A model generated the notes under the pieces. It made no database searches. It worked only from the letters and a program-made list of their open reading frames with translations, and was not told where the DNA came from. Below, piece after piece: positions 4,647-6,046 of a stretch of 6,046 bases of DNA (within the stretch, counting starts at the first letter, position 1; each line of letters begins with the position of its first letter). The DNA comes from Thermoleophilia bacterium (GTDB lineage Bacteria; Actinomycetota; Thermoleophilia; RBG-16-64-13): the NCBI GenBank assembly GCA_016929985.1, contig JAFGIH010000030.1, forward strand, positions 1 through 6,046, read 5' to 3'. Both the position numbers and the translations under genes were made by a program.

Positions 4647-6046
4647 GTGAGAAGGACGAAGCTGATCATTGCGCTCATCGCGCTTATCGTCGTCGGTGTC
4701 TGCGGCGCCGTATGGGTAGCCCCTGGTCTTGCCGATACCGAGACGCGGTACTGGGACGACCCGAACGAGGAGCAGACCCTCGATTTCTCCAAGTTGTCGC
4801 TGCAGCGCAACTTCGGCGGGTTCACCTGCCAGACCGACCTGTGGTCGGGCATCGGACTGTCCGACCTAGGCTCGGGTCGGGCTCTGTTTCTTCTCAATAC
4901 CGATGCCAACCCGGGGACCGGCTCACCCTATGAAGGAGCGGGGGCCGACTTCCGTGTCCGCATCTCAGGAGACACCGACCCCAGCTTCCCGATGTTCTAT
5001 CTCGAGTCCTGGAACGGGAACGGCTGGGCGGCTGTGCGCACGCTCAGTGGCACCGGCGGATCCACCGTGCTGAGTGCCGGCATGTCGCTGGCGGAGCTGG
5101 GGAACCCCACCACCATTTCTGTGGTAGCCGTCTCGCTCTCCGCCACGGGGTTCACTGTGGACCGAGTCCCCGACTCAGGCAGTGCGATCTACTACATCGA
5201 AGGTATGCCGCCGACAAGCACCACCACCACGTCGTCCGGGTCGACCACCACCACGACCGCATCCAACGGGGCGACCACCACCACGACCGCGTCAGACGGG
5301 ACGACCACCACGACTGTGGTCGACTGGTGGGTCGTGAACAGCATCGACATGACTGAAACGGGGCTCGTGCCTTCGTTCGTCTCCGTCAGCAACGGACTGC
5401 TGGCCTGGACCGGGACCAAACCCGGAGGGTACTCGGGCATGTACATCTACGACTTCGCCACGCACGCGAACAGCGAGGTGCCCCAGAACCTCCCCGGCAA
5501 CTACTACAATCCCTGCTCCGACGGCTCCCTGGTCGTCTATCAGGGGGCGCGGGCCGGCGGGTACGACGACATCTACCTCTACGACACCGGCAACAGCACG
5601 GTCCGGCAACTCACGTACAATTCCGACCCGGGCGACGGCAACGACTGGAACCCTCGCCTCGACGACGGCCGCATCGTGTGGGAGAAGCACATGCTGGGCA
5701 TCATGGCCAAGTCGGGCATCTATGTGTATGACATGAACAAAGGCACAGTGACCCGCATCTTCGAGGGTGAGGCGTACCACGACCCCGACATCTGGAAAGA
5801 CTACGTGGTCTCTGTCAAGAACGCCGACACCGGGAACGCGTCCGAGATCGTCCTCTACAACCTGAAGACCCAGGAATCCAAGACGATCTCTGAAGCCGAC
5901 ACGGCCAACACACATCCACGGATCGACGACGGGCTCGTCGTCTGGTCGTCGGGAGAGGTCCCGACCCCCATCTACTACCCGTGGGACACCTACCAGATCT
6001 GGGCCTACGACATCGCGGCCGGCACCAGCTTCGCCTTGACCGACAA
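4647..6046 (+). CDS. Secreted Thr-linker/beta-propeller surface protein, truncated by the window end
   Basis: An open frame of 466 codons running off the right edge, so the C-terminus is missing. It starts VRRTKLIIALIALIVV, a signal peptide with basic RRTK, a hydrophobic core and a likely cleavage after GLA near residue 29. Residues about 30-186 form a probable beta-sandwich module, with NTDANPGTG at 84-92, GADFRV at 99-104 and DRVPDSGSAIYYI at 172-184; such DTD-N-x-TG...GAD patterns recur in secreted modular proteins, here an inference. A Thr-rich linker (190-225) follows. From about 240 come at least five propeller-like repeats 43-48 residues apart, each pairing an LVVW-type strand with an IYLYD-type strand: 251-270, 294-314, 342-363, 386-406 and 430-456, like TolB/YVTN-type propellers. 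No catalytic motif is seen, so a binding or scaffold role is likely. GTG 4647 is chosen by the signal peptide; GTG 4644 is adjacent, both lack a strong SD, and the frame is closed by a TGA at 4596-4598. Confidence 0.85.
   Translation, partial: MRRTKLIIALIALIVVGVCGAVWVAPGLADTETRYWDDPNEEQTLDFSKLSLQRNFGGFTCQTDLWSGIGLSDLGSGRALFLLNTDANPGTGSPYEGAGADFRVRISGDTDPSFPMFYLESWNGNGWAAVRTLSGTGGSTVLSAGMSLAELGNPTTISVVAVSLSATGFTVDRVPDSGSAIYYIEGMPPTSTTTTSSGSTTTTTASNGATTTTTASDGTTTTTVVDWWVVNSIDMTETGLVPSFVSVSNGLLAWTGTKPGGYSGMYIYDFATHANSEVPQNLPGNYYNPCSDGSLVVYQGARAGGYDDIYLYDTGNSTVRQLTYNSDPGDGNDWNPRLDDGRIVWEKHMLGIMAKSGIYVYDMNKGTVTRIFEGEAYHDPDIWKDYVVSVKNADTGNASEIVLYNLKTQESKTISEADTANTHPRIDDGLVVWSSGEVPTPIYYPWDTYQIWAYDIAAGTSFALTD
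5220..5321 (+). repeat. 30-bp tandem repeat encoding a Thr-rich linker
   Basis: Two nearly identical 30-bp units at 5244-5273 and 5274-5303 begin ACCACCACCACGACC and encode TTTTTASNGA and TTTTTASDGT. They are flanked by a shortened 24-bp unit at 5220-5243 (TTTTSSGS) and a partial unit from 5304. The low-complexity spacer separates the N-terminal module from the propeller and is probably flexible and possibly O-glycosylated. Codon-level similarity between the two full units suggests recent duplication. Confidence 0.8.

Noticed and set aside
4595..4933. A 112-codon plus-strand frame starting MKTATESRR
   Set aside because: It overlaps the start of the secreted protein in another frame, is Arg/Cys-rich and has no recognisable motif.
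5292..5915. A 207-codon minus-strand open frame across the propeller gene
   Set aside because: Val/Asp/Gly-rich shadow of the plus-strand frame, which has a signal peptide and regular blade motifs.
1..6046. CRISPR arrays, insertion sequences, attachment sites, tRNA genes
   Set aside because: No spaced direct repeats of CRISPR type, transposase motifs, terminal inverted repeats or tRNA-like sequence were seen; the only tandem repeats lie within protein linkers.

Overview
The window is GC-rich, uses GTG as well as ATG starts, and encodes proteins with Ser/Thr- or Thr-rich extracellular linkers. This points to a high-GC Gram-positive bacterium, probably Actinomycetota. A [2Fe-2S]/ASKHA corrinoid-activator-type protein suggests an anaerobic or corrinoid-methyltransferase-using lineage. 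The taxonomic call is an inference; no rRNA or tRNA gene is visible.

Layout: (1) 1-126 is an edge segment with no supportable gene, but its minus strand carries a near-perfect match to the complement of the 16S rRNA 3' end. (2) 127-1056, minus strand: an Fpg/Nei-family DNA glycosylase with a zinc finger. (3) 1057-1102: a short divergent promoter region with two adjacent palindromes and a TATACT -10-like box. (4) 1103-2440, plus strand: a GH3 NagZ-like beta-N-acetylhexosaminidase with a probable lipoprotein signal and a Ser/Thr-rich linker. (5) 2510-4441, plus strand: a 643-aa RACo-like protein with an N-terminal [2Fe-2S] domain and a C-terminal ASKHA ATPase domain. (6) 4442-4646: a 205-nt gap with several hairpins, possibly a structured 5' leader. 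(7) 4647 to the window end, plus strand: a secreted protein running off the edge, with a signal peptide, an N-terminal beta-sandwich-like module, a Thr-rich 30-bp repeat linker and a beta-propeller of at least five blades.

The genes do not form one obvious pathway. The glycosylase is cytoplasmic DNA repair, the GH3 enzyme and the last gene act outside the membrane (cell-wall turnover and surface binding respectively), and the ASKHA protein is cytoplasmic redox maintenance of a corrinoid protein whose partner is not in the window. The GH3 and ASKHA genes are co-directional 69 nt apart and could be co-transcribed, without a clear functional link. I did not find a convincing new multi-gene system. 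The items most worth checking are the divergent-promoter palindromes, the hairpin-rich leader, the orphan corrinoid activator, the anti-SD match at the left edge and the architecture of the truncated surface protein.
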